NCBI RefSeq assembly: GCF_018687715.1
Contig: NC_056758.1
Span: 24,082,501 to 24,146,500 of the forward strand
Direction of reading: 5' to 3'
Origin: Carya illinoinensis
Taxonomy: Eukaryota; Streptophyta; Magnoliopsida; Fagales; Juglandaceae
Length of the DNA: 64,000 nt
A model generated the notes under the pieces. It ran no database searches. It was not told the DNA's origin and saw nothing but the letters and a program-made list of their open reading frames with translations. Both the position numbers and the translations under genes were made by a program. Shown one piece after another: positions 48,151 through 60,665 of this stretch. Position 1 is the first letter of the stretch, and each line of letters starts with the position of its first letter.

Positions 48151-48450
48151 AACATATAACAAATAATATTTCATGACATGACACAGCATCTAACAGATAA
48201 CATTTTGTGATATGGCATAATGGTAACAGACAATATTTCATGATATGTAACAAATAAAATTTCATGATATGGCAGAAAAAGTAAAAGAAAATATTTCATG
48301 ACAAGGCATAATATGTAACAGATAATATTTCATGACATGGCATAATGTGTAACAGATAAACATTGCGTGATAGAATATAATGTGTAACAAATAACATATA
48401 GTGACATGGCATATATAATAACATAAGAACATAGACAATAGTTTCCTTAC
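48150..48450 (-). repeat. Array of AACATTTCATGA(C/T)ATGGCATA-type words
   Basis: About 45-base irregular repeats of GATAATATTTCATGACATGGC-like text. The Met/Cys/His/Tyr-rich reverse frames here are produced by the repeat. It corresponds to the CATGTTATG/TATTACATG region near 12100-12330 in the solo LTR. Confidence 0.75.
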
Positions 48451-51161
48451 AAACATATACACATAAATTTGACAGCAAGTTAGAAGCTAACTTACAGTGA
48501 CAATCGCGTTACCGAGTAAAAAGTGTGAAATATGAGAAACTGTATGTAGGGATTTCTACACGTTAGAAAATTCATCACTAATAACTTAGAAACATGAAAA
48601 TACTATTTTGAAATAAAATTATGATTTTACCCTTTGCACGTGAAAAAATTACCATTTTATCCCTAACTTAAGGATTTTACATTCTAATTCCAAATCTCAC
48701 CAAAATTTATATTTTTCATGTAATTTTATCGTAAATCCAAATATCTAATTAGAAAAATTTCAAACCTATCACAACCATGACAAACATACCAAGGCCGAAA
48801 CACACATAGGCCATTTTTCTTGATTTTTGTTGCAATCCTATCAAACCTCATTTCTCATTATTAAGCCAAAATATTGCAACATAGAAAATCATATCTTATG
48901 TCCAAATAGCATACTAAAACAACAAACAATATCAACTTCACTAAATCACAAAACTTTTTAATAAAAAGTGTCAAGCTTTTTCACTAAAACACAACTTTGA
49001 TTCTCAAAGTTTTGTCTCTTTTTAAAACATCTCCAAGAACTCCAAAAGTTTAAAAAATTTCTTCGAATATGTTCATAACAAACTCCTAAGAACTATCAAA
49101 GAAAAAACCAAAATAATTACAAAAACCTATTTTGAAGTACTTGGCCTCAACACTTTCACCAAAATCAATTTCCTCAAGATTTGGTTTTGATCAAGCCACT
49201 TGATCTAAAAAATTTTATAAAATAATCACAAACCAAAAACATCATATGGTTTAAAATCATTTCCTAGAGTAAATCCAAGCATTAAACTGAAGATCAAATA
49301 GCCAAATTTAATCAAATTTGTTACCTATCCGAACCTTTTCATTTATAAAAAATTATATCATCAAAAGAAACACCAAAAATTCTTAAAATAGCATCCTAAA
49401 ATCTAAACCAAAGTATTAGGATCATCATATAAAAGTATGAAAGCCATTGGATCATATTTTCTCATCAAAAGATTCAAGATTACACAAAACAGAAACTGTT
49501 TTACTCCTTCCAGTTTTTAACTTTTTTATCTAAGTAAAATTTCATCAAAACTTATAACATGCAAAAAATACTCGTCAAAATTTCATATAATCATGTTAAC
49601 TATACTTCGTAAAAAAACCAGATCAAGAGCTTGCCAATAACTTTGTCAAAATCATCAAAATATCATACACTATTCAATTTACAGCCCAGACTAACATTTC
49701 TATGCTTAAACGAAATTTTTACCGATAAAATGACTAGGAAAATCAACATAAAACATATACATAGAAACTAGACTCAAGGAGGAACAGTTTTAGTGAAGGA
49801 AAGACTCTGTGAGAAAATACTTAAAACCACTTTGAAAAGGTTGCACAATGTAAGTCAGAAACTTAGCCCAAGAGTCTATCTAGTTTGCTCTCCAAGAGTT
49901 GGAAAGTGATGAAATGAAGTGGGAAGGCACTTGGATGCCTTTTACACTTCTAGAGGGTGATGGGAGGCTCTGAATGATACTTTGAATGATGGTTGTGTCA
50001 GCCAAAATAAGGGACAAAATCGTGGGCAATAGTGAATGGTTTTCAGCCAAGGAAGCTTCCTTGTGAATGGTGGTGGCTCTTGGCCTTCACATCATGCTCT
50101 ATTTGGGGCTGCTTTGGGTAGTGTTTGGTCAGCCATGGTAGGGGGAAAGTTTATCCGCAAGCCTTGACAAGGTGGCTCAATTTCATGGGCCTTAACCCAA
50201 TGGGCTCCTATTTAGCGTTTCAATGGGATTTAGGTTGCTAACAATCCCAAATCTAACTTTTCTTGACCCAATAAATTTATCAAGGTTTACAAGAATAAAT
50301 AATGATATCATAATAGGAATTTAAGTGGTTAATAGCATGTGAAAGTGATTTAATCGAGTGATTAAACACTAAGCTAAAATCGGGTTAATTTAGGGTTTGG
50401 AGGTAAACTTTGAGGTTTGGGAAAACTGTTTACCGTTTCGGTTTCAACAAGCTTTTGGGATTTTAATTGGATTTCAAGCATTTAGGGTTTCCATAGGGTT
50501 GAAACCCTTTCTAGTTTAAATTAGATGGTTGGATGAAATATGGTTTTTGCTTAGCTGGCATGATCACAAGCTTGATTTCTTTCACTTTTTTCCATCTCAT
50601 GGTTCCTCTTACTGCCAAGTGTCCAATAATATTCATCAAGTGTGGCTAAGATCTTACCAAGTGTCCAAAAAAAATTCTATAGCCTAATTTGGATATTCCA
50701 CATTGTGATTTTGAAAACATTACTCTAGGTGATACTATCGAGATTAGTATTCACTCCGAAAAAAGTGAAAAACAAATTTGCACTATAAAATCCTAAATAA
50801 TCATACTAAGCTAAGAACTTAATTTTTTTTTTTATCAAAACCCGACTCTGAAGTGCCTCAAAATAATCAAAACGCATTTTTGAACAAGCGCATCATCTGA
50901 AAATTGAAAATGAGCTTATTGTGCCATAAAATCCTAAATATTCAAACAAAAGTAATAGCACAAACTGTATCCCATTTTGACAATTTTAGGTATCTCAAAT
51001 AAATAAAATTTCACTTTTGGCACCATAGTGAGTGGCAACGCTAATTATTCTGACAGATTAAAACCTATGCAATTGAGTTGATTCATGAAAACTTTCAGAT
51101 TTTTACAAGATTTCTAAAGTTTAAAGAAATTTATCCCTTGAATTTCTAGCGGGCTATTATA

Positions 51162-51166
51162 ACAGA
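51162..51166. repeat. Target-site duplication ACAGA, right
   Basis: One mismatch to 46241-46245. Confidence 0.8.
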
Positions 51167-51508
51167 GTCCAGCACTTTGATCGAGAGTCCATGATAAAAA
51201 GCTAGAAGAGCATCTCGACTTACTGGCGAAAAGAAGAGAAGAGGCCGAAGTCCAAACCACAATCAATAAAAGGAAGGCAGAACGCTACTTCAACTGGAGG
51301 GTCAAGCCCAGGTCATTCATAATCGGCAACCTAGTCTTGGAAACAGGAAAGACTACACAAGAAGAAGGAAAACTCGGTTCACAGTGGGAATGACCATATG
51401 CAATGGTCACCAACAACCGACCAGGATCATATCACCGTAAAGATGCACAAGGAAATGAGCTACCTAACCTATGGAACGCCAAACACTTAAGTAAATGCTT
51501 TGCCTAAT
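51167..51508 (+). pseudogene. Tat integrase C-terminus and end of pol
   Basis: VQHFDRES, then a shifted frame with AERYFNWRVKPRSFIIGNLV and a final LPNLWNAKHLSKCFA before a stop near 51506, the usual end of Tat pol. It is separated from the rest by the reversed solo LTR. Confidence 0.83.
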
Positions 51509-51597
51509 TGTATCCATGTACGTTGAAAGTTATAAATAAAATTACCTCCTTTCCAAATTACGTGTCTATTGTTTCAGGATGTTCCTCTCCTAATTTG

Positions 51598-51945
51598 CAA
51601 AAGCTGAGTTCCCTTGCATTCACATGGCAACAAACTGGCGATGAAATAACTGCTTCAACCCTCACCCACTTAAGCCTAATCCCCTTCGCATGGCTACTAA
51701 TGGGCAATGACAATCCCTTGATTGCTTCGCTCTCGCCACTTAAGCCAAACGCCCTTGCATTTGAATGGTGACTAATGAGCAATGACAGTCCATTGACTGC
51801 TTCCACCCTCATCCCTTAAGCCAAATGCCCTTGCATTCACACAACGACTAATGGGTGATGACGGTCCCTTTACTACTTCGACCCTCACCCACTTAAGCCA
51901 ATTGCCCTTGCACTCACCCCTAGCAACTAAGGGATGATGATGCCC
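51598..51945. repeat. Tandem repeat, about 80-90 base unit, four copies
   Basis: Units contain CCCTTGCATTCACA, CTAATGGGCAATGACGGTCC, TTGACTGCTTC and CTCACCCACTTAAGCC. It lies just after pol in the non-coding part of the Tat element. The open frames over it in both strands are repeat products. Confidence 0.85.
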
Positions 51946-52199
51946 CTTTAAGCATGACGTGCCTTATCCATAATGCGAAGAAGTTACAAATGAAGGCTAT
52001 AACAACAAATGTCCAGAAAACATTCAAATACCAATATAGAGGCATGAAAAGAACATCAAAAGTCAAAACGAGCACAACAGAAGTCCAATCCAAAGAACGA
52101 GACAGTGAGAATTGCTATAAAAACATAGTTATGTAAGCAATTTAGAATGTTAACAGAATACAAGAAAAACAATCAAGGGTTCTGTGGTGAAGGAGGAGA

Positions 52200-54935
52200 A
52201 GCATCATTCATCACATCTCGACCCAAGGAGTCAATGAAGCGGAAGATGGCACGACTAAGGCTGAGAGAGTCCAAGTTCGGCGACTGCAGATCTGTATGAG
52301 GCTTATTCAACAGGTGGCTCTTCAACCTTTGCATACCATACTTATAATCAAATCCTCATACTCAATCATGGACATCTCTAGCTGCCACAAGTTGAGGGGA
52401 TAGGCAAATGACCTCCTCGTAGGGGAAGCTATCAAATGAGCCTCTAGCCGAGTGGCTTTCTTATTGATCTCAATAGACTTTTGACTATGGGTCTCTATTA
52501 CTCGATCGAGATTTTTAAAAAATTTGTTGTGCTCCTTGAGATCCTTGTTGGTCACCGCATACCTAGTTTCCAATTGCATCTCACCATGGGTGTAGTCAAG
52601 AGTTTCACTAAGTTCTTAGCAAGCATTTAGCGAATCAACCAATGTGCCAGCCTACTCTGTGGTGCACTTTTTGGTTTCCTATAGCTCCTGCTCTAGGCAT
52701 TGAAGCCTATCTCACCCATTATTTCACTCATCTTCCAGAGTGTGACACCTCACCACCTTTTCCTCAGACTTCTATAAGTCTTTACCAGACCAACTGCCTC
52801 ATCCCGAAGATTGGCAGTAACTTCCTCTAACATGTGGGAATGAGCTTCCCAATAAGAACATGCTTTTGCCAATTCATCTTGCTCCACCCTTGCTTCAGAA
52901 AGAGTCTATTGGTCCTTTCCACCATAGGCATAGAAAGCATGAACCTCATCCTCTAAGTGGAACTGGTGATCAAACTTCCAAACTGTCAAGTTGATCACCC
53001 CCCTAGGACGCAAAAATGGTCAGTGCTACGAAAAGAAAACAAACAACAAAGAGAATGGAAAAGAAAGGAAGAACTCACCAAGGAAAAGAAACCTCTTAGA
53101 AGACGAGTTGTATTTAGAACCAACTCCTCAACATGAATCTGGGCCTATAGTGTAGGCCTCAAAGAATGAGACCCAAATGGGCCAGGTAACCCTAAGAAGC
53201 CAAGTTCCCAACCCAAAAATGAAGGCCTAGAACTACTTGCCAATGAGGAGAGGCAAGGTGGCAAAGGTGAGCAAGGTATGGAGGCAGGACTGACTAGGAT
53301 TGCCTATTCGCCTCTTGGTGGCCTAGCCTCACTCATAGGAAAGGCCTAGTCTGGAACCCCCTCAGTGTTAACAAAAGGGGAAACTTCTTCGCCAAGGGCG
53401 AAACACTAAAAGACAAAGAGGGGATTGAAACCCGACTGCCACTAAGCTGCACACTCGAAGGACCATCATGAGATAACTCCTAAGGATTAAATGAAAAATT
53501 AGGAGTTTCCCCATCCACGGCTGTGGAGGCAATAGAGAGTGTGGAAACACCTCAACCACCCTACGTAATCACCTTCTTACCAACTTTTTGTATCTCAGCC
53601 AAGTTTCTTGGGTCTAGGAACGTGTCCTCCGTGCTTTCAAAGGGCACCCTGAAAAGATGATCCATAGAATCCTCTTGCATGAGCTCCAGATAAGAAAAGT
53701 TCATAATCACATTGATATCCTCCTCTTCCTCCTCCCCCTTTTGATCAAGGACTTCAACTATGTGATTAGGAAGGGACGAAACTTGGTCGATCAACTCCTG
53801 GTTGCCTGATTCAGAAGACTCAACCTCCAAGACTAAGGCCAAGTCAGCTTTAACCTGATTCATGATTTCCTCCAAGCGGTCGCTAGGAGTCAAATCTGGG
53901 CAATTTGGCTCACCATCTTTTGGAGGCAACGGAACATGCTATTGATGATCGGCTAGCTGTGATGAACCACTGCCCCTAGGGAGCGACAAAGACTGCCCCC
54001 AAGTAACACCTCTCAATGGGATGGAGGCATCCCCAGAAATCGACTCATTAGAAGACTCATCCTCTTCATGGACTAAGTCACTTCCTAAATAAGGCTTTTT
54101 TCCCTTCTGCTTTGGTCAGATTGAAGAGGCTCTTTTCTACCCATGAGGGTCAGGCAAACCCCTCAAAGAATTGCGCCCATTAACATGTTAACAATAGGGC
54201 ATGTCTAATAAACTATCTCTGTTCTCCCAAGAAAGGAGAACATCAAAATAAACTACCTCAAGGTTTTATTTGATCTAAGAAGGTTCTGTTCGTCGAACTC
54301 ACGATCATCAAGAACGACACTGCACACTGCCCAGACGAGAAACTCCTAGAGACTAGTTTCACCTACAGGGTACTCCCAACCAGTACTCGACACAAAAGAA
54401 AAACTTCTTATGCCAATCCTTAATATGAGAATAACATGACTCTAAACGAGCCACTCAAATGGAAGCTACACAGATTGCCTCTAGTACATCGAATACCATG
54501 AGTATGAAGGAACTCCTGGGTAGTGAGGTCAAGATATTCCTCGCCAATAGGCTCTAGTACTCGATGCCACATGACATAACACGACAATAACGTCCTTTAG
54601 GGCCACCTAAGTAATCCAAAATGTCCCAAATCGAATGGCAAAAAGGAAGACGTACCACCATCAGGAACATGCTCATAAAAGGGCCACCTTTCCAACAAAC
54701 CCTTCGGATTCAACTGCCTGTGATTAGGCCCAAGTGCCTCCAACACAATTGAATTAAGGACTCCATATGAGTCCCTCGCAAAATCCAGATTGGCCTAAAA
54801 ATTTGTGGCGAACGAATGACTGCCCTCAAAGTCATTTGGGTGGTTAGAGTTGTCACCCCCAGCCTTTTGAGGAGAGGCTTGGGGGTGTGAAGAGTGAGAG
54901 CCATAGAACCAAAGTGGTACTTGTTGCGTGGAGCC
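52200..54935 (-). pseudogene. Antisense coding remnant in the 3' region of the Tat element
   Basis: Read on the minus strand from about 54931 (MAPRNKYHFGSMALTLHTPK), it continues in shifted frames through PNHRQLNPKGLLERWP, LTTQEFLHTHGIRC and SHIKDWHKKFFF (about 54415-54380), then an acidic segment 53929-53561 (GEEEEEDINVIMN), and a coiled-coil-like end 52579-52322 (FFKNLDRVIETHSQKSIEIN). Many stops. Tat elements are known to carry an additional antisense ORF here, with a plant-mobile-domain-like N-terminus; the IKDW..KFFF string fits that. The family assignment is tentative. Confidence 0.55.
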
Positions 54936-55287
54936 ATTGAAAGCAGAAAGAAGGGCAAAGGTGAAGAGAAGAAAGTTTAAGGTTCAGAGGAGAGTACAAC
55001 AACAAGAATCAACTTGGGTTTCGAGAGAGAGTGCAACAGCCAAAAAAATATGAAAATAAGATTTTAAATAGGTTCAGTGACTGTTAGATTGCCCCAACGA
55101 GAACACAACAAGTGTCAATGGTGTGGATATTGAATGGGCAAACCCCGTGATTTGCCCTACACGAAGAGTCATGGGGAATGAACCGCCACACGCCATCCCA
55201 AAGGTGTGAAGGCATATTGACTAAGTAGCTAATTGAAACTGAAGGGAATAATTAAAGGCAAAATTGGAAATTCCCACCACACTAGTG

Positions 55288-55739
55288 TGATAGGAATTTG
55301 CAAGGTAACTATAGGGCCAAATGGACCCTGGGCCAAACCCACAACCAAGAAAGGCCCATGACCCACGAGGAAGGGGCCTCGAGCCACAATGCACCAATAT
55401 GGAACTCAATTTTGTTCATCATTAATGATGGAACTGGCAAGACTATGATTGGCACGGTACAATCCCACGATACTCACTCGGGGTATTATTTCCCCTGGCA
55501 TAATGATTGATTTGGGGGTATAATTGTATGCATCCCAGGGAAACCGAGAAGATCAAGCCGCGAGGCAAGTCCTCTCACCACACACCCACTCATATAAATA
55601 GATGTCAAAGTGCCCGCTAGAGGTAACTTCTAAACTCTATATATTCGAAATACTTTCCAAAATACATAATGACTTAAGAATTGGAGGTGTTCCTAGACAC
55701 ATTCAGCCTCATCTACTTTTCAATTGTAGGTTATCAAAG
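55288..55739 (+). mobile_element. 3' LTR of Tat element
   Basis: Direct repeat of 39249-39721, with a similar TATA-like CATATAAAT near 55593. No clear purine tract precedes it. The left edge could be 55286. About 20-25% divergence from the 5' copy by eye in places, the oldest LTR pair in the window. Confidence 0.72.
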
Positions 55740-57767
55740 ATGGTTCCCAGAGGTACGAAGCATGTCTACAACATTGCTCCTCCTCACTAATGGGCGAATT
55801 TTTTCATGTAGTGTCAAGTGGGGTGATATCATTTGTCAAGAATATGAAGATCTGATACGCACTATTTAGTAATTTGATGAGATATGACCGCAACTTTCCC
55901 ATTAAAGTTTTGACATTAGTTGGTTTAATTAATGAATTATCGTGTTTTGCTAAATATGATTTTAGTTGTAATATATTTGATATAAAGCTTCGTATTTACA
56001 TGTAATATATTTTAACCTGTCGGATTATGCTCTCTATATATCATGACACTTAAATCCTAAAATCATTGCATTTATTTTGAAGAGTAGGGAGAGAAATCCT
56101 TTATAAATAGGGTCTATGATAAAAAAGACTCGAGCTATGGATTCATAGTTTTCACCTATAACTTGGCCGGCAAAGCTGCTGAAGAAGATAAAGAAGACGA
56201 CCCTTATTGGTTTTTGGGCAATTCCCTTTCAATATGCAAGCCATTTATGCATGCTAATTTTGTATGATACGAGTAATTCTATATACGAAGTATGTAAATA
56301 CTATATAATCGTTTTGAAAAAGAGTGAGATTTATTATTAAAAAATTATTTTTTTTTCACGCGTGCCTGATGTTTTATTCACTTTTTTCAAATCAATTACG
56401 CGATAGTTGCACAATTCACGGTTACAAATATCTTTTGTTTAATTTTATAATCTAAAGTATTATATTTATATAGCCATATCAATTTATTTTTGTGGAATCT
56501 TTTTATCTTTTTACACTTCTCTTCAAAAAATAATTGTTTTCTCGTTGTCAATAGACATGTATGTCGTCTCATTTCCTTAGATAGGGCCACTTTGTCTCAT
56601 TTCATTATGCATGTGGAGCCATCATGTCCCCTGCACTAAATATTAAACATTAGTACAACTAATATAATATACATATTTGTATACTTTGACTTTATATTAT
56701 CATCTATTAATTAATTAGTTATAAATATTTGCGGCTCAAATGAATTCCAGCTGCTTATGAAATGCGATAATGTAGCGATCCACCAATTCAAGGCTTTGGA
56801 AGTCATTCCCTCCCGAAGTTGCACGGCAATTTCGTTTGTCGATTCAAAATGCCCTTCTTAAAGTCAGCTATGTGATAATTTTCTACAGATGTTTGCTTTT
56901 GGAACGTGATGTGTGTGGTTTACATAGGAAAAATGAGTAGGTAAAGACATTTCTTCTGATTCCAGGTTTCCAATTATTAAACTTAAATTAATTTTTGGCA
57001 TTTTTAGTGCACTTGATTTTGATATCTCCTGTGATCTTCATTCACCTCAATTTGTTTGGTCGGTTTCAGTCCTCCATTTGTGAGGTCAAATGGTTTCGGT
57101 CCTGTTTTGGAATTTGTGATTTTTGGATTGGACCAGACCAAAATTAAACCGGTCAAAAAATATATATTTTAAAAATATGTTATATATAATATTTTTTATA
57201 TAGTAATTGTATAATTTTTTTATGTAATTTTATTCTAATATATTATCATTAACCAAATAAAATGTTAAATAATATATTTTATCAGTTAATAAAATATTAC
57301 ATAAATAATTTATGTCATATGTACATACATCATATATTCATACATACTCTACTATTTACACTCCATTAAAGTAATTAGTTAATCTTTTGTATATAAATAA
57401 TTTTAGGTTGAAAATGGGATAAAATGTCAGACTTGGGTGGAAATCTTACTAGAAATTTTAGTTGGGCCAAAAAATATAAAATTGGCCCATTTGATGTTGA
57501 ACCAGTACTTAGCAGTTTGGTCCGATGTGGGAAAAGAGCGGACCAAAGTGGTCCCGTCCGTTCCCAAAAACACCCTATGGACCAACTGAGCCAATTGAAT
57601 TCACCCATATTCATTATTTAACGAGGTTTAATTATGCTATATCATGTATATGTTGATATGACATTGCCATTCAATCATTAAAATAGTTCTTAATTTTTAA
57701 AATAAGAAATCTAACAACTTATGCATGATGCCACATCAAAGAATGAATAGAATGATATGAGGAATGT
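55740..57767. other. AT-rich intergenic sequence, no gene
   Basis: Contains the MITE at 56268-56440. 57050-57600 has GGACCAGACC and GGTTTCGGTCC words and an end CCGTTCCCAAAAACACCCTA, resembling the hAT-like element at 61613-62356, but no left terminus was found. Confidence 0.45.
56268..56440. mobile_element. Fold-back MITE-like element
   Basis: Left part GAGTAATTCTATATACGAAG...CGTTTTGAAAAAGAGTGAG is imperfectly complementary to the right part around TTCACTTTTTTCAAATCAATTACGCGATAG...TACAAAT. It resembles the element at 60891-61010 at its left end (AGTAAT.CTA.ATAC). Ends are approximate. Confidence 0.5.
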
Positions 57768-58273
57768 TCATGCATTTTTCTAACGTGGTCGGAGTGCAAA
57801 AATACGATCGAATGGCCCATGATGCAATGCTTGGACACTCATCCTTGAAATAAATGATAAACAAAGCAAATAAGATGTAAATAAAGAAAAAGACATATTT
57901 AGGAGGTTAGACATAAAAACCTACATCTAAGTGTCGTTTTGGAGGCGAAATCTACTATATTTGATTATTTTAAAATCTCTCATAACCTCTTATATCTCTC
58001 AATACAATGCAATAAATAAGGTTGATGAGAGGTTGACGAAGATGCCTTTCTTCCTAGAGAGAGAGAGAGAGAGAGAGAGTCCCCTGTGATGGTTGGGGAG
58101 CCTCTCCTTGTTGAGTTGTTTGATCAATGGTTCATTTCTTTCATAGAGATCTCCTTGTTTCTTTGGATTAGTTGAGTCCTACTTGCCTTATGTTACTTTC
58201 ATTAGCCAACTTTCTTTTTATTCCTTGTAATGGGCTTCCAATGAGCTGGACCCTAGTTTATTCATATCCAACA
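57768..58273 (+). mobile_element. Left LTR of the small element
   Basis: 506 bases, ends ATATCCAACA. Holds a (GA)n microsatellite at about 58057-58079 which is much shorter in the right LTR. Confidence 0.65.
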
Positions 58274-58549
58274 TATGCCCACAATTGTTAAGGTTGATTT
58301 TGCCAATCAAGAATGTCTTGAGAATCTTCAATATAAGAGTCAATCATGGTAGAGATAGTAACTATAGCAAAATAAACACTAGAGACATGCCCTTGATTTC
58401 TTTTGTTATGCAACATAATGAGGATATCTGAGTGTGGACCAGCTGGCAGTGGTTGTGGCGGGAGGCTTGCTCGACCACTATGGTCGCCAAGCCGTGCTTT
58501 AGCCTTGGTTGCTGAAGCTCAGCCTACATGTTACTAGACTTGGCTATCT

Positions 58550-58805
58550 GGGTGCCAAAGGCTTCCTCAACCATTATCGCAATAGGAGGTCTACTCAATT
58601 GCTATCACAACGGAGAGTCTACTCAACCATTATCACAATGGGTGGCCTGCTCGACCGCTATCACAACAAGAGGTCTGCTCGACCTTTATTGCAACAGAAG
58701 GTCTACTTGACCACTATTGCAACAAGAGGTCCTCTCAACTGTTATCGTAGCGGGAGGTCTGCTCAACAACTATCAAAACGGGTGGTCTACTCAACTACCA
58801 TGGTT
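58550..58805 (+). repeat. Minisatellite, about 30-base unit, eight copies
   Basis: Units of the type GGAGGTCTGCTCAACCACTATC followed by (A/G)CAAC. Imperfect. The apparent Arg/Ser/Thr-rich frames over it are repeat products. Confidence 0.8.
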
Positions 58806-59029
58806 GCCAAGGTGTGTGTTAGCCTTGGTCGTTGAAACATAGCCAGCATGTTGCGAGGCTTGGCTTGGCTATTGTGGCAGGAAGGAAGATAGGGAGTTGA
58901 TGTGCCCAAATAGTGCTCAAGGGCTACCCGTAGCTAGTTCTCAAGGTCAAGTGACCAAGTTTATGAGCTCTTGTTTGGCCGAGGTTGATCACCATTGTGT
59001 GTCATCTTTGCATGAACCCATTTTATGAG

Positions 59030-59470
59030 GATCTTTGTAGCTCAAAGCAAGCATTGTTATTTAGCAGGCTCCTATATTGCTTGGCGAGTTCCTTGGTTGA
59101 TTGGGGCATGCATCATTGTTCAACGTGGTCCTTTGTTGCTTAGGCAAGCATTATCGTTCAGTAAGTTCCTTTGTTGCTCGGGCAAGTAATGTTGCTTAGG
59201 AAAGCATTGTCGTTCGAATGAACCTTGTTGCTCAGCTAGTTCCTTTATGGCTCAGGCGAGAGTTGTTGGTCGTCGAGTTCCCTTGTTGCTTGGGAGAGTA
59301 TTGTCACTATGCTGAGGCTTGTTGCTCGGGAGAGCATTGTCACTCAAGAAGAGCATGCTTGCTTGGGAGAGCTTTGTTGTTTAGGGCGAGCATTGCCTCA
59401 CAATAGGCCTTTGTTGCTCAGGATGGCATTGTTGCTCGAGGCAAGCGTTGTTGCTAGGGATGAGCATCCA
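59030..59470 (+). repeat. Degenerate repeat with TTGTTGCTCGGG / GAGCATTGTC words
   Basis: Irregular units of about 35-45 bases containing GTTGCT(C/T)(A/G)GG and GAGCATTGTT. Lies inside the same small LTR element, separate from the 58550 array. Confidence 0.7.
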
Positions 59471-60186
59471 AAAACTAAGTTTGTTTTTACAAATAAATTT
59501 AACAACAAGTTTGAGGAAAACCGACCCTAGCTTTTGGCTACTATTGGTGAGCCTAAAACTTAGCTCATAAGGCTCTAGGCGATGGTGGGCAAAGAGTTTG
59601 CTAGATTCTTTCTTCTCCTTTTTTTTTTTCTTTTTTTTCGATTAGGCAATCTTGCTTGCCCAATTCTCTTGTATCTCGATCAAGCAATGGAGCTCACCCG
59701 CCAGGCTTGTTTCCTGAGAGAGCAATGTAGCAAGCTAGGGATGTCTGAGCACTGACGTGGTCAGTGCTTGCCAAACTTTTTAATATATATAATATATATT
59801 GGGCCTCGCAAATAGGCTAAAACCCGAGCAATCTTGGGCCTAGCTTAGGCCCCCATCCTTTGGTCTCTCATAGTGGGTGGTCGGCCTTAGGAGCCAATCA
59901 GTCCCCTGTCATCTAGACGAGGGTCAAGGCTGAGGGTTGCTCGCCGAGGAGATGGGGTAGCACCCTTACTTAGGGTGAACAAAGTTTGTTTAAGGTGGCC
60001 TTGGCTCCTAGCCATATGTCAAGTAATCTCCAATGGATGCACTAGGAAGCGGCTGGGACTCCTTCTCACCCACTACAATGCTCCGTTGAGTGTAATGCCT
60101 CATTTGCGTTGAATTAGCTTTTATTGGATCCTACGACCTGTTATTTTGAAAGTGATATGTTAATTTCACAAACTACACCAAACTAT

Positions 60187-60665
60187 TGATGCATTTTTTC
60201 AATAGGGCCGGAGCACAACAATACGATTTAATGTCCTACAATAATGGGTTTGGTCTCAGATGCTCATCCATGAAATAAATGGTAAACAAAATATATAAAT
60301 TGTAAATAATGAGATATATACACAAGTTCATGTGGTTTTGAGGGTGAAATCCACTATATTGAGTGATTGTGATTTGACGGTCTCCCATAGCTTCTAATAT
60401 CTCTCAATATAATGGAGGAAATAGGGTTAAGGAGAGATTAAAGAAGATGTCCTTTCTAGAGAGAGGAAGTCCCTCGTGATGGTTGGGAAGTCTTTCCTTG
60501 TAGAGTTGTATTATCCCCAATGTTTGTAGTGTTATTTTTCTTTTATAGAGATCTCGTTTGTTCTATGGAATAGATGAGTCCTATTTATTTTACGTCACTT
60601 TTGTCAATCAAGTTTCCTTTTATCTTTAGTAATGAGTTAGATCCTAGTTCATTTCATATCCAATA
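60187..60665 (+). mobile_element. Right LTR of the small element
   Basis: Starts TGATGCATTTTTTC and ends TTTCATATCCAATA. About 479 bases. Confidence 0.65.

Larger units (their letters stand above)
46246..51161 (-). mobile_element. Reversed family B-like solo LTR, 4916 bases
   Basis: On the minus strand it starts at 51161 with TATAATAGCCCGCTAG (TG mutated to TA) and ends at 46246 with AATCTGGGGGTATCACA. It has the family B modules in reverse order: GATTTTATGGCACAATAA-type text near 50930, the AAGTTAGCTTCTAACTT-type site near 48480, arrays near 47131-48450, and the TTGAGATTTATAATCA...CAACTAC block near 46790. Flanking duplication ATAGA (46241-46245) and ACAGA (51162-51166), one mismatch. More diverged than other copies, so old or a subfamily. 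Confidence 0.88.
39249..55739 (+). mobile_element. Tat-lineage Ty3/gypsy element carrying three later insertions
   Basis: LTR-like direct repeats at 39249-39721 and 55288-55739 enclose gag, protease, RT, RNase H and integrase in gypsy order, plus a 3' region with antisense coding remnants. YPEWLFNVVLVKK in RT, the AIEYEALLVGL RNase H and the integrase HHCC text are characteristic of the Tat branch (Ogre/Retand relatives). Subtracting the insertions 42401-44500 (solo LTR), 45267-45813 (hAT-like) and 46246-51161 (solo LTR) leaves an element of about 8.9 kb. Both element ends are placed by similarity of the two repeats; no duplication of the target was found. Confidence 0.82.
57768..60665 (+). 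mobile_element. Small non-autonomous LTR element
   Basis: Direct repeats 57768-58273 and 60187-60665 share T(G/C)ATGCATTTTT starts, GTGAAATCCACTATATT-type text, TCTCTCAATA, TAGAGAGAGGA, TGATGGTTGGG and TTTCATATCCAA(C/T)A ends, as expected of LTRs. The internal 1.9 kb has no gag or pol and is largely minisatellite-like. No primer-binding site or convincing duplication was found (AATGT left, AGTGG right). Could be LARD-like. Confidence 0.65.

Noticed and set aside
55800..57620. A host gene or its promoter
   Set aside because: Short frames only, no splice-consistent exon series and no recognisable domain.
58509..58835. 108-codon open frame
   Set aside because: It translates a 30-base minisatellite; 30 is divisible by three, which keeps the frame open by chance.
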